From Rhizobium sp. 9140 (GTDB lineage: Bacteria; Pseudomonadota; Alphaproteobacteria; Rhizobiales; Rhizobiaceae): a stretch of 64,000 nucleotides of DNA. The DNA is taken from contig NZ_FJUR01000001.1 in assembly GCF_900067135.1 (NCBI RefSeq), positions 933,501-997,500 of the forward strand, written 5' to 3'. The notes under the pieces were generated by a model. That model saw only the letters and a program-made list of their open reading frames with translations. It was not told where the DNA came from and did no database searches. Positions 45,703-56,354 of this stretch are shown piece by piece. Made by a program: the position numbers and the translations under genes. How positions within the stretch are numbered: position 1 is the stretch's first letter; the number at the start of each line of letters is the position of its first letter.

Positions 45703-46674
45703 ATGACAGGACACATGGCCGGAAACCGACGCCCCATCGACCCCGAGGAATCGCTCGCAACCCGCGCCGCCTGGCTGCACTATGTCGGCGGCATGACCCA
45801 GGCGGCCGTCGCCAAGATGCTCGGCCTGCCCTCCGTCAAGACCCACCGGATGATCGCGCGCGCCGTGGCCGACGGCATGGTCAAAGTCACCATCGATGGC
45901 GACATCGTCGAATGCGTCGATCTGGAGGCGCGACTCGCCGAGCGCTACGGCCTCGAATATTGCGAAGTCGCGCCGGACATGCGCGAGGAGGGCCTGCCGC
46001 TGCGGGCGCTCGCCTATGCCGGCGCATCCTATCTGCGGCGCGAGATCGAGCGCGGCGAGCACGCGATGATCGGTCTCGGCCATGGCCGCACGCTGGCCGC
46101 CGCCGTGCGCCACATGCCGCGCCTTTCCGCCACCACGGTCTCCTTCGTGTCCCTCCTCGGCGGCGTGACCCGCAACTATGCCATCAACCCGCATGACGTG
46201 ATGCACCAGATCGCGGAGAAGACCGGGGCGACGGCTTATGTCATGCCGGTCCCCTTCTTTGCCAACACGGCAGAGGATCGCGAGGTTCTTCTCGCCCAGC
46301 GCGGCGTCGGCGAGGTCTTCGCGCTTGCCGAAGGCGCCGACCTCAAATTCGTCGGTATCGGCACGGTAGAGCCTGCAGCCCAGCTGGTCGCCTCCGGCAT
46401 GATCGAGCCGCGCGAGATCCGCGAGATCTCTGGCAACGGTGCGGTCGGCGAACTGCTCGGCCATTTCTTCGATGCCCGCGGCCGCTTGCTTGAGACCATG
46501 CTGACGGCCCGCACGCTCTCGGTTTCGTTCCACTCCGCGAAGGCCGATCGCATCGTCGCCATCGCCGGCGGCCCGGGCAAGGTGGAGGCGATCCGCGCGG
46601 TTCTCACCAGCCGCCGCCTGTCCGGCCTCATCACCGACGAGCCTACTGCGCAGGCCCTGCTCGACGTGGAGTGA
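45703..46674 (+). CDS. eryD: Erythritol operon regulator EryD (SorC family)
   Basis: A 323-residue SorC-type regulator: N-terminal helix-turn-helix (YVGGMTQAAVAKMLGLPSVK, about residues 27-46) and a large sugar-binding domain (MIGLGHGRTLAAAVRHMP; FVSLLGGVTRNYAINPHDV; ILTDEP-like C-terminus SGLITDEPTAQALL). EryD represses eryABCD and is released by erythritol in Brucella. An ATG at 45715 is an equally possible start. 149 bp behind eryC. Confidence 0.9.
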   Translation: MTGHMAGNRRPIDPEESLATRAAWLHYVGGMTQAAVAKMLGLPSVKTHRMIARAVADGMVKVTIDGDIVECVDLEARLAERYGLEYCEVAPDMREEGLPLRALAYAGASYLRREIERGEHAMIGLGHGRTLAAAVRHMPRLSATTVSFVSLLGGVTRNYAINPHDVMHQIAEKTGATAYVMPVPFFANTAEDREVLLAQRGVGEVFALAEGADLKFVGIGTVEPAAQLVASGMIEPREIREISGNGAVGELLGHFFDARGRLLETMLTARTLSVSFHSAKADRIVAIAGGPGKVEAIRAVLTSRRLSGLITDEPTAQALLDVE

Positions 46675-46818
46675 TCCTAACTGTTGAACGTCAGGAAACG
46701 GTGGAAAAGCTGTGCAGCATAAATGCGCGGACGATGCTTTCCATTCGACGTGACGAACACATCTATGCTGTTACGCGGGGCCGCACGGCACGCCCGTGAC
46801 GCTGCTGCGCGAGGGACT

Positions 46819-48036
46819 ATGGCCAGACCGACGGTGAACACGTTCCTGCTGCAGGCGCGCAACGAGGTGCGACAGAGCGCGGGGATGATCATCGTCGCCA
46901 TGCTTTTCGTCGCCTTCGCCTCCATAGGCGCCTCGGTTCTTCTGTCCCAGCGGGAGCGCCAGGCGCAGGAGGCCATCGCCCACACGATCGGCAATGAGCG
47001 GCGGATCTCGACGCTGCAATCGCTGCTTCAAGATGCGGAGATCGGGCAGCGCGGCTATCTCATCACGCAGGACCGGACCTATCTGGAGCCCTATGAGGCC
47101 TCGATCGAAGAGATCGACCGCATGATGGAAGAGCTTGCCACAGGGCTCTCCGACAATACGCGTCAGGATGCCAACGTCGCCGTCCTGCGCTCGCTGATCG
47201 TCCAAAAATTGTCGGAGCTGCGCCAGAGTATCGACCGTCAGCGCGAGGGCGATACGGCAGGGGCGCTGGCCATCATGAAGACCGGCCAGGGCAAGATGCT
47301 GATGGACGGTGTGCGCAACGCGCTGAAGACCATGCGGGCCGAGGAAAGCAACCAGCGTATGCAGCGCGTGGCCGACGCCCAGCAGGCCAGTGCCCGCATG
47401 GAGATGGTGGTGTTTGCTCTAGCGCTGCTCACCGCCGTCTTCGCGCTGGTCGCCGTGCGCGCCACCGCCCGCCGCGCCCGTTCCGCCGAACTGACGCGCG
47501 ACGAGCTGCTCTCGCGGCTCGACCGGCGGCTTCTTGCGATCATGGCGGCCGATGTCGTCGGTTACTCCCGGCTGATGGAGGGCGACGAGACACGGACGCT
47601 GGCAAGCCTGAAGATCGTGCGCGACCGCATCGATCCGATCATCGAGCATCACAGCGGCTCGATCGTCAACACGGCGGGCGACAGCGTTCTCGCCGCCTTC
47701 GCCAGCGCTCTCTCGGCCATCGACTGCGCGATCGAGATTCAGCAGGCGATGGCGCAGGCAAATGCGCAGCTCGATGACGATGCGCGGCTGACGTTCCGGA
47801 TCGGCATCAATGTCGGCGATGTCGTGGTGCAGGATGGCGACGTCTTCGGCGATACGGTCAATGTGGCGGCAAGGCTGGAAGCCCTCGCCGAACCGGGCGC
47901 GATCTGCATTTCCCGCGCGGTGCGCGATCATGTCCGCAAGCAGCGCCCCCTGACCTTCGACGACCTCGGCTTTCAGCATGTGAAGAACATCGCCCAGCCG
48001 ATCAGCGCCTTTCGCGTGCGGGTTCAGGCCGTGTAG
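46819..48036 (+). CDS. Membrane adenylate/guanylate cyclase with CHASE3 sensor
   Basis: A 405-residue protein: TM1 (about 17-41), an extracytoplasmic CHASE3-type helical domain (about 45-195, with the marker DAEIGQRGYLITQDRTYLEPYEA, quoted in part), TM2 (about 200-220), then a class III cyclase domain (about 238-400) with AADVVGYSRLMEGDE, NTAGDSVLAAFASA and GINVGDVV. The metal-binding aspartates D (VVGYS context) and the GDSVLA motif are present. The start at 46819 has GAGGGA upstream; longer forms are open to 46723. It probably makes cAMP in response to an unknown signal. Confidence 0.87.
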   Translation: MARPTVNTFLLQARNEVRQSAGMIIVAMLFVAFASIGASVLLSQRERQAQEAIAHTIGNERRISTLQSLLQDAEIGQRGYLITQDRTYLEPYEASIEEIDRMMEELATGLSDNTRQDANVAVLRSLIVQKLSELRQSIDRQREGDTAGALAIMKTGQGKMLMDGVRNALKTMRAEESNQRMQRVADAQQASARMEMVVFALALLTAVFALVAVRATARRARSAELTRDELLSRLDRRLLAIMAADVVGYSRLMEGDETRTLASLKIVRDRIDPIIEHHSGSIVNTAGDSVLAAFASALSAIDCAIEIQQAMAQANAQLDDDARLTFRIGINVGDVVVQDGDVFGDTVNVAARLEALAEPGAICISRAVRDHVRKQRPLTFDDLGFQHVKNIAQPISAFRVRVQAV

Positions 48037-48099
48037 AAGACCGGTCCAGACAACGCGCTTCCCCGCCATCTCTCAAGCGTCAACACAGCCGGAAAACTC

Positions 48100-49377
48100 A
48101 TGCCGACGTTCCTCTCCCCCGTCATGCTCACCTGGGGCATCTCAGCCCTTGCCGTCGCCGGCGTCATCACCCGGCCGTTCCATCTGCCGGAGGCCGTGTG
48201 GGCGGTGGCGGGTGCTGCGGTCATCGCGGCGCTCGGGCTCATGCCGCTATCGGCCGTCTGGAGCGGCATCGCCCGTGGCTATGACGTCTATCTGTTCCTG
48301 ATCGGCATGATGCTGTTGTCGGAGCTTGCCCGCAAGGAAGGCCTGTTCGACTGGCTGGCCGCCATCGCGACGCGGCACGCAAAGGGGTCGTCGAAGCGGT
48401 TGTTCTTCCTCATCTATGCGGTTGGCGTGCTCGTCACCATGTTCCTCTCCAACGATGCCACGGCCGTGGTGCTGACGCCGGCCGTCTATGCCGCCACGCG
48501 GGCGGCGAAGGTTGCAAACCCGCTGCCTTACCTGCTGATCTGCGCCTTCATTGCGAATGCCGCGAGCTTCGTGCTGCCGATTTCCAATCCCGCCAACCTT
48601 GTGATCTTCGGCGGCGGCGAGATGCCGCCGCTCGGGGAATGGCTGCGCACCTTCACGCTGCCCTCCATCGTGGCGATTGCCGTTACATATGTAACGCTTG
48701 CCTTCACACAGCGCCGGGCCATCGCTTCGGAAACCGTCGCCGCCGATGTGCCGATGCCGATATTGTCGCCCGCCGCCCGCGTCGCAGGGGTCGGCCTTGC
48801 GCTGACGGCCATCGGCCTCGTGATCGTCTCCGCGCTCGATCTCGATCTCGGCCTGCCCACCCTGGTTGCCGGCATCGCCACGACGCTCCTGATCGTCGTC
48901 GTCAATCGCGAACCGCCTGTCGACGTCGTCAAGGGTATCTCGTGGAGCGTGCTGCCGCTGGTCGCCGGTCTCTTCGTCATCGTGGAGGCGCTCAGCGGCA
49001 CCGGTCTCGTCGGCATGTTCAGTGATCTCCTCGCCCGCAACGCGGCGACCTCGCCCGCGTGGACGGCTGGCGTTGCCGGTATCGGTGTCGGCTTTGCGGC
49101 AAACCTCGTCAACAACCTGCCGGCCGGGCTCTTTGCCGGCAGCGCCGTTCAGGCCGCGGGTGCGCCGAGCCTTGTTGCGGCCGCCATCCTCATCGGCGTC
49201 GATCTCGGCCCCAATCTTTCCGTCACCGGCTCGCTCGCCACCATCCTCTGGCTCACCGCCCTGCGCCGCGAGGGCATCGAGATCGGCACGTGGGCTTTCC
49301 TGAAGCTCGGGGCCGTGGTGATGATCCCGGCGCTCCTCCTCTCCATCGCCACGCTCGTCGGCCTATCCCTATTGTGA
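48100..49377 (+). CDS. ArsB/NhaD-type (IT superfamily) transporter
   Basis: A 425-residue membrane protein with about eleven TM helices, of the ArsB/P-type ion-transporter superfamily. Motifs: MFLSNDATAVVLTPAVYA (about 110) and NLVNNLPAGLFAG (about 335), the paired N-containing hairpin loops typical of this fold. Arsenite export is the usual annotation, but no ars genes (arsC, arsR, arsH) are nearby, so another anion or metabolite is possible. Confidence 0.8.
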   Translation: MPTFLSPVMLTWGISALAVAGVITRPFHLPEAVWAVAGAAVIAALGLMPLSAVWSGIARGYDVYLFLIGMMLLSELARKEGLFDWLAAIATRHAKGSSKRLFFLIYAVGVLVTMFLSNDATAVVLTPAVYAATRAAKVANPLPYLLICAFIANAASFVLPISNPANLVIFGGGEMPPLGEWLRTFTLPSIVAIAVTYVTLAFTQRRAIASETVAADVPMPILSPAARVAGVGLALTAIGLVIVSALDLDLGLPTLVAGIATTLLIVVVNREPPVDVVKGISWSVLPLVAGLFVIVEALSGTGLVGMFSDLLARNAATSPAWTAGVAGIGVGFAANLVNNLPAGLFAGSAVQAAGAPSLVAAAILIGVDLGPNLSVTGSLATILWLTALRREGIEIGTWAFLKLGAVVMIPALLLSIATLVGLSLL

Positions 49378-49463
49378 TGCGCGTGCGCTGCAGCAAAAAC
49401 CCGGGACATCGGGGTGATCCCGTGCCATAAGGCGACCCGAAACGCACTTAGGCCCGACCGATC

Positions 49464-51086
<1,623 letters not shown>

Positions 51087-51224
51087 GCTGCATTGAAACG
51101 AACGGGTCGCATTTTGCCCCGGAACCGCTCTGTTTTTCCTTCGATGTCGCCACATATGACAGTCTATGCCGCGACGATCGCCGTCATCGCGTGGACGATA
51201 GTGTGTCATCAGGGGAGAATTTAC

Positions 51225-52136
51225 GTGCGTCTCAAGTCTACACTCATCGCGGCTGCAGCCGCGGCCATGTCGTTTGCCGCCGCAGCCCAGGCCCAGGTCG
51301 TCGTGTCCTCCAAGATCGATACCGAAGGCGGCGTGCTGGGCAACATCATCCTGTCGGTCCTCAATGCGAACGGCATCAAGACGACGGATCGCGTGCAGCT
51401 CGGTGCAACGCCGGTCGTGCGCAAGGCGATCACATCCGGCGAGATCGACATCTATCCGGAATATACGGGCAATGCCGCCTTCTTCTTCGAGAAGGCCGAA
51501 GACCCCGCCTGGAAGGATGCAGCCAAGGCCTATGAGGAGGCCAAGAAGCTCGACTACGACGCCAACAAGATCGTCTGGCTGACACCGTCGCCGGCGAACA
51601 ACACCTGGGCCGTTGCGATCCGCAAGGATGTCGCCGACAGCGCCAAGGTCAAGACCTTCTCCGACTTCGGCAAATACGTCACGGATGGCGGTACGGTGAA
51701 GCTCGCGGCCTCTTCGGAATTTGTGAATTCCGCAGCCGCCCTGCCGGCCTTCCAGACCACCTACGGCTTCACCCTGAAGCCCGACCAGCTGATCACGCTG
51801 TCGGGCGGCGACACGGCGGCGACCATCGCAGCGGCCGCCAACCAGACGAACGGCGCCAATGCGGCCATGGTCTACGGCACGGATGGCGGCATCGCACCGT
51901 CGGGCCTCGTGGTTTTGGAAGACGACAAGGGCGTGCAGCCCGTCTACCAGCCCGCGCCGATCATCCGCGAAGCCGTTCTGAAGGAAAATCCCGAGATCGA
52001 GACGCTTCTGAAGCCCGTCTTTGAAAAGCTCGATCTCGTGACCCTGCAGGACCTGAACGGTCGCGTGCAGGTGGGCGGCGAGCCGGCCAAGGCCGTGGCC
52101 GAGGACTTTCTGAAGAAGAACGGCTTTCTGAAGTAA
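51225..52136 (+). CDS. osmF: Glycine betaine/choline-type binding protein (OsmF/YehZ-like)
   Basis: A 303-residue periplasmic protein of the OpuAC/ProX class starting from GTG at 51225 with AGGGGAGA seven bases upstream. Signal peptide about residues 1-23 (AAAAQAQ). Segments ATPVVRKAITSGEIDIYPEYTGN (in part) and LKPDQLITLSGGDTAATIAAA are typical of YehZ/OsmF. It feeds the two permeases and the ATPase that follow. Ligand (betaine, choline or another compatible solute) inferred. Confidence 0.87.
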   Translation: MRLKSTLIAAAAAAMSFAAAAQAQVVVSSKIDTEGGVLGNIILSVLNANGIKTTDRVQLGATPVVRKAITSGEIDIYPEYTGNAAFFFEKAEDPAWKDAAKAYEEAKKLDYDANKIVWLTPSPANNTWAVAIRKDVADSAKVKTFSDFGKYVTDGGTVKLAASSEFVNSAAALPAFQTTYGFTLKPDQLITLSGGDTAATIAAAANQTNGANAAMVYGTDGGIAPSGLVVLEDDKGVQPVYQPAPIIREAVLKENPEIETLLKPVFEKLDLVTLQDLNGRVQVGGEPAKAVAEDFLKKNGFLK

Positions 52137-52143
52137 GCGACGG

Positions 52144-52169
52144 GGCCGGGAGACGTTGATCTCCCGGCC
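52144..52169 (+). terminator. Hairpin between the osmolyte-binding protein and permease genes
   Basis: Perfect 10-bp arms (52144-52153 and 52160-52169) around a 6-base loop, with no T-run. Likely a message-stabilising or partial-termination element that raises binding-protein output. Confidence 0.7.
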
Positions 52170-52317
52170 GGCTCTCTGACATTGAACGATGGTGGCGGAC
52201 GGCGAGCGCATCGATCTCGGACGACGCCCTTGCGATGCAGCCGGTACCAGAATGAAAAGTCCCGGCGTCCGAGCCACTTGCGGCACCGGGCAATCCTTCC
52301 GAAACGTCAGGAGAGGC

Positions 52318-53484
52318 ATGCGCATCCGCTTCGACAAGCTCGGCGTCCTGATCGCCATCCTCCTTGGCCTCGGTGCGTTCCTTGCGCCGTTCGCGACGTT
52401 CCGCGCCAACCGGATCGTCCCCGGCAGCCCGCGCTCCATCCTCGAATCCCTGCCGCCCGTGTGGGGAACGGCTCTCATGATCGCCCTCGGCGTGGCGGCT
52501 GTGCTCGCCATCCTCAAGACATCGGCGGCAGTCAGGCTCGCTGTCGCCGCTCTCGGCCTGCTCGCGCTGATGCTGCTCATCGGCACGGCGGGAAGCGTCC
52601 TGACGCCGGAAGGCAATACCTATGCGCGGGTGTCTCCGGCATCCGGTTTCTGGACACTGCTCTTCGCCTTTCTGCTGCTTGCGGCCGATGCCATCACGCG
52701 CATGAAGCCGAAGCCCGCGGTCCGGGTGCTCCTGCTGGGCGTGACGCTCGGTGTGCTCGCCGCCATCCTCGCTTCCGGTCGGTGGGACGCGCTGTCGCTC
52801 CTCAAGGAATATTCCGGCCGGGCGGATGTCTTCTGGAACGAAGCGGCCAAGCATGTAACGCTCGCCATCGGCTCGCTCGTTGCCGCGGTCGTCGTCGGCC
52901 TGCCGCTCGGCATCCTCTGTCACCGGGTGCGGCCGCTGCGGGCCGGGGTGCTGAACGTCCTCAATCTCATCCAGACGATCCCTTCCATCGCGCTGTTCGG
53001 CATCCTGATCGCGCCGCTCGGCTGGATCGCGGTCAACGTTCCCGGTGCCTATGCGATCGGCGTGCGCGGCATCGGCGCGGCACCTGCCTTCGTGGCGTTG
53101 TTTCTCTATTCGCTGCTGCCCGTCGTCGCCAACACGGTGGTGGGCCTTGCGGGCGTGCCGCGCGAGGCGAACGAGGCGGCGCGCGGCATCGGCATGACGG
53201 GCGCACAGCGCCTGCTGCGGGTCGAATTTCCGCTGGCCCTGCCGGTCATTCTCACTGGCATCCGCATCGTCCTCGTGCAGAATATCGGCCTTGCGACCAT
53301 CGCGGCGCTGATCGGCGGCGGGGGCTTCGGCGTCTTCGTCTTCCAGGGCATTGGCCAGACCGCCATGGATCTTGTGCTGCTTGGCGCGGTGCCGACGGTG
53401 CTTCTGGCCTTTTCCGCCGCCATCATCCTCGATGCCCTCATCGATATCAACGCGCCGCTCAACCGCGCAGGCAGGACCGCATGA
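52318..53484 (+). CDS. Osmolyte ABC transporter permease (YehY-like)
   Basis: A 388-residue permease. The N-terminal half (about 1-170) has additional TM helices, as in YehY, and the C-terminal half (about 175-385) is a BPD_transp_1 domain with the EAA loop VPREANEAARGIGMTGAQRL. AGGAGAGG precedes the ATG. Its stop overlaps the ATPase start (ATGA). Confidence 0.88.
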   Translation: MRIRFDKLGVLIAILLGLGAFLAPFATFRANRIVPGSPRSILESLPPVWGTALMIALGVAAVLAILKTSAAVRLAVAALGLLALMLLIGTAGSVLTPEGNTYARVSPASGFWTLLFAFLLLAADAITRMKPKPAVRVLLLGVTLGVLAAILASGRWDALSLLKEYSGRADVFWNEAAKHVTLAIGSLVAAVVVGLPLGILCHRVRPLRAGVLNVLNLIQTIPSIALFGILIAPLGWIAVNVPGAYAIGVRGIGAAPAFVALFLYSLLPVVANTVVGLAGVPREANEAARGIGMTGAQRLLRVEFPLALPVILTGIRIVLVQNIGLATIAALIGGGGFGVFVFQGIGQTAMDLVLLGAVPTVLLAFSAAIILDALIDINAPLNRAGRTA

Positions 53485-54419
53485 TCGAGATCGACGGCAT
53501 CACCAAGCGATATGGCGACAACACCGTCGTCAACAATGTCACGATGACCATCAACCCGCGCACCGTCACCGTGATCGTCGGCACGTCCGGCTCCGGCAAG
53601 ACGACGTTGCTGCGCATGATCAACCGTCTCGTCGAGCCGACCTCGGGCACGATCCGCCTTGATGGCGAGGACAACCGCTCCGTTCCCGGTTTCGAGCTGC
53701 GCCGCCGCATCGGCTATGCCATCCAGGGCCATGGCCTGTTCCCGCATCGCACGGTGGCCGAAAACATCGCGACGGTGCCCGTGTTGCTCGGCTGGGACAC
53801 AGTGCGCATCAAGGCCAAGGTGGCGGAGTTGCTGGCGCTGTTCCAGCTCGATCCGGATACCTTTGCAGATCGCTTTCCGCATGAACTCTCAGGCGGACAG
53901 CAGCAACGTGTCGGCGTGGCGCGTGCGCTCGCGGCAGAGCCGAACGTGCTCCTCATGGACGAGCCTTTCGGCGCGCTCGATCCGATCATCCGCGCCAAGG
54001 CGCAGGAGGATCTGCTGGCGATCCAGCGGCTGCTCGGCACGACCATCATCCTCGTGACGCACGACATGGAGGAGGCGTTCCACCTCGCAGACCGTATTGC
54101 CGTCATGGACAAGGGCGAACTCGTCCAGTACGGCCCGCCGGCCGAGCTGGTCGAGCGCCCCGCGACCGATTTTGTCGAGACCCTGATCGGCGCCACGGAG
54201 CGTCCGTTCCGCATGCTGTCGATCGACACAGTGGGCGCCGCTGCCGAACCCGGAGATGCGCAGGGCGCTGCTATCGCCGCAGCGACGACCCAGCGCGATG
54301 CGCTTGCCGAACTTCTGTGGAGCGGCCGGGATGCCGCACCGATTACAGGCGCCGACGGTCAGCCGATCGGCCGGATCACGCTCGATGGGCTGGTCCGGCG
54401 TGCTGCGAGGCGCCGATGA
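53481..54419 (+). CDS. Osmolyte ABC transporter ATPase (YehX/OpuCA-like)
   Basis: A 312-residue ATPase: Walker A GTSGSGKTT (about 33-41), signature [15 protein letters not shown], Walker B LLMDEPFGALDP. The OpuCA-type C-terminal extension (about 245-312) carries no full CBS pair but an alanine-rich segment and ITGADGQPIGRITLDGLVRR, a CBS-like remnant. Overlaps both neighbours by 4 bp. Confidence 0.9.
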   Translation: MIEIDGITKRYGDNTVVNNVTMTINPRTVTVIVGTSGSGKTTLLRMINRLVEPTSGTIRLDGEDNRSVPGFELRRRIGYAIQGHGLFPHRTVAENIATVPVLLGWDTVRIKAKVAELLALFQLDPDTFADRFPHELSGGQQQRVGVARALAAEPNVLLMDEPFGALDPIIRAKAQEDLLAIQRLLGTTIILVTHDMEEAFHLADRIAVMDKGELVQYGPPAELVERPATDFVETLIGATERPFRMLSIDTVGAAAEPGDAQGAAIAAATTQRDALAELLWSGRDAAPITGADGQPIGRITLDGLVRRAARRR

Positions 54420-55204
54420 CGGTTTCTCCCACGACGGCCGACCGTGCAGCGGCGCGTCCGCGGGCAAGAGCATGGATACCGCTCGCACTGCGGGCATTGC
54501 TGCTCGGCACGCTTCTTACCTTCCTCATTGCGCCCTCGATCTTCGAGCCGATCCTGAAGCCGCTGGTGCAGGACAATGCGCCGGCCATCTACAATCAGGG
54601 CAGTCTCTTCAACCTGACGCTGCTGCACTTGCGCATTGTCGCCATCGCCACGACAGCGGCTATTCTGGTTGCGGTCACCCTCGCCATTCTTGTGACGCGG
54701 CCGTTCGGAGCAGAATTTCTCGCTTTGTCGCGCAGCCTCGTCAATGTCGGGCAGACCTTTCCCCCGGTCGCGGTGCTCGCGCTTTCGGTGCCCGCCCTCG
54801 GCTTCGGGGAGAAGCCGACACTGGTGGCGCTCTTTCTCTATGGTTTGCTGCCGATTTTCGAGAACACCCTGACGGCACTGACCACTTTGCCGCCAGCCGT
54901 GATGGAGGCCGCGCGGGGCGCGGGTATGACGGATAGACAGCGCCTGTTCCGGGTGGAGCTTCCGCTGGCAGCACCCGTTATTCTCGCCGGGATCCGACTG
55001 TCGATCACCGTCAGTCTCGCTACGGCGACGATCGGCTCGACCGTTGCAGCGCGGACCCTTGGCGAGGTCATCATCGCCGGCCTCCAGTCCAACAACCTCG
55101 CCTTCATCCTGCAAGGCGGCCTCATCGTCGGCGCGCTCGCCGTGCTCATCTACGACGGTCTCTCGGCGCTGGAAGCCCGCCTGCGCCGCCGCGCCGGCCT
55201 CTGA
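54416..55204 (+). CDS. Osmolyte ABC transporter permease (YehW-like)
   Basis: A 262-residue permease with about six TM helices and the EAA loop LPPAVMEAARGAGMTDRQRL. Last gene of the four-gene importer, whose order (binding protein, long permease, ATPase, short permease) equals yehZYXW of enterobacteria. Confidence 0.88.
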   Translation: MTVSPTTADRAAARPRARAWIPLALRALLLGTLLTFLIAPSIFEPILKPLVQDNAPAIYNQGSLFNLTLLHLRIVAIATTAAILVAVTLAILVTRPFGAEFLALSRSLVNVGQTFPPVAVLALSVPALGFGEKPTLVALFLYGLLPIFENTLTALTTLPPAVMEAARGAGMTDRQRLFRVELPLAAPVILAGIRLSITVSLATATIGSTVAARTLGEVIIAGLQSNNLAFILQGGLIVGALAVLIYDGLSALEARLRRRAGL

Positions 55205-55257
55205 CCTGGCCAGACAAGTCCGTTCTTAACCGGACAAAGACGAAGCCATAGTGGGAA

Positions 55258-55500
55258 TTAATGCGCGCGGAGCCTCTGCAGGCTCGAATCGGGGAAGGTG
55301 AGACCATCGAAGGTGCTGTCGCCTTCCTGAAGTACGGAGCGCAAAGCGAGATCGAGGCAAAGCACCGCATCTTCCATATTGAGATCGATCGCATTCTGCC
55401 GGGCGAACAGGATCAGTCGGGCGAGGGCCCGGACTTCCTGAGGGTCTCGCTCTGCGTGAGCGACGTCGATATGTTTCGCGTGGGGATTGCTGAGTGTCAT
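55258..55500 (-). CDS. Hypothetical 80-residue protein
   Basis: An 80-residue, probably all-helical protein: DPQEVRALARLILFARQN, MEDAVLCLDLALRSVLQ, then a polar tail. Family not recognised. It is 112 bp downstream of tfuA on the same strand, but a Pho-box-like pair of TGTCAC repeats 59-76 bp upstream suggests its own promoter. It may or may not belong to the YcaO/TfuA unit. Confidence 0.6.
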   Translation of the reverse strand: MTLSNPHAKHIDVAHAERDPQEVRALARLILFARQNAIDLNMEDAVLCLDLALRSVLQEGDSTFDGLTFPDSSLQRLRAH

Positions 55501-55558
55501 GTTCCAAGCCGTTCCGTTGTCCCGGAAGAACTGTAGCGACTGACGCAGGAAAACGCGC

Positions 55559-55576
55559 GTGACACAGCCGTGACAT
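55559..55576 (-). promoter_or_regulatory. Pho-box-like tandem repeat upstream of the 80-residue gene
   Basis: On the minus strand ATGTCAC, 4 bp, GTGTCAC, two half-sites 11 bp apart; a third related GGTCAC lies 14 bp further upstream. Agreement with the PhoB consensus is 10 of 14. Confidence 0.4.
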
Positions 55577-55612
55577 GCAAAGCGTGACCTGTCACAAGCC
55601 CGTGAAAGTTCT

Positions 55613-56344
55613 TCAAGACATTAGACGTTTCGCATTTTCGCGGTTCATGAGGTCCCGCCAGAGCGTCGTCTCCTGGAAAACCCAGTCGGGCTTTTCGCGC
55701 GACCGTCCGACGTCATGCGCTTTCATGGCGGCGATGAGTAGCAGGGCGTCATCACGCTTCCTGTTGTGCGCACAGGCCTTCAGTTCGGCTTCGAGCCGCT
55801 TGCGAAGCGTCATGTCCTGCAGCGTGACGCGATCCGCGATGGTCGCCCAAGTCCGGTCCTTGAAATGCAGCTGCCGTGCCGCCGCCTCGATCCGGTTGCA
55901 GATGTTCGGTGTAAGCCCGGCCGGTAGATCGGGCAGCTGCAGCGTGGCGAGAATATTGACCAGGGGTTCGGTGAGGCTCACCCACCCCAGCTCCGCGGGC
56001 GCGTGAAGCTGCGCCACATCGGCATCGTCCACCAGCGTGCCATCGGCATAGGCCTGCGCAATGGTGCCGACGCCGACCATTCCGAAGGCACGACACTCCG
56101 CAGCCCGGAGCGCACCCATGCTGGCCGCACCGAAGACCGCGACGCCCTCGGACAATGCGTAGAGGATCTCCTTGTGCCAGACCGGCGCCGTATATTCGAA
56201 CCCGCCATCGACCAGACCGATCGCGGCGGCGCCATCGCGCACGGCGCGATAGAGATCGCCCTGGATCGCCGGCGGTCGGATGTCGAGGCCGGGCGCGACC
56301 CGCGCGGCATCCGGCAGCGTCGGCCCGATGAACAGAACCTTCAT
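55613..56344 (-). CDS. tfuA: TfuA-like protein (YcaO partner)
   Basis: A 243-residue protein with the TfuA core at residues 1-125: VLFIGPTLP, RPPAIQGDLYRAV, IGLVDGGFEYTAPVWHKEIL and FGAASMGALRAAEC. TfuA proteins were named after trifolitoxin genes of Rhizobium. They partner YcaO enzymes in forming thioamides from backbone amides, probably delivering or hydrolysing the sulfur donor. Here tfuA follows ycaO by 10 bp, supporting one enzyme complex. The C-terminal part (about 130-243) is a helical extension. Confidence 0.92.
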   Translation of the reverse strand: MKVLFIGPTLPDAARVAPGLDIRPPAIQGDLYRAVRDGAAAIGLVDGGFEYTAPVWHKEILYALSEGVAVFGAASMGALRAAECRAFGMVGVGTIAQAYADGTLVDDADVAQLHAPAELGWVSLTEPLVNILATLQLPDLPAGLTPNICNRIEAAARQLHFKDRTWATIADRVTLQDMTLRKRLEAELKACAHNRKRDDALLLIAAMKAHDVGRSREKPDWVFQETTLWRDLMNRENAKRLMS

Positions 56345-56354
56345 GCTCGCCTCA

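Noticed and set aside
42578..45760. A 1060-codon open frame on the minus strand
   Set aside because: It is the antisense shadow of eryA, eryB and eryC. Long antisense frames are expected at this GC content; composition (H, R, D-rich) and lack of any domain support this.
48100..49377. An arsenic resistance operon
   Set aside because: Only an ArsB-like transporter is present; no arsR, arsC or arsH nearby.
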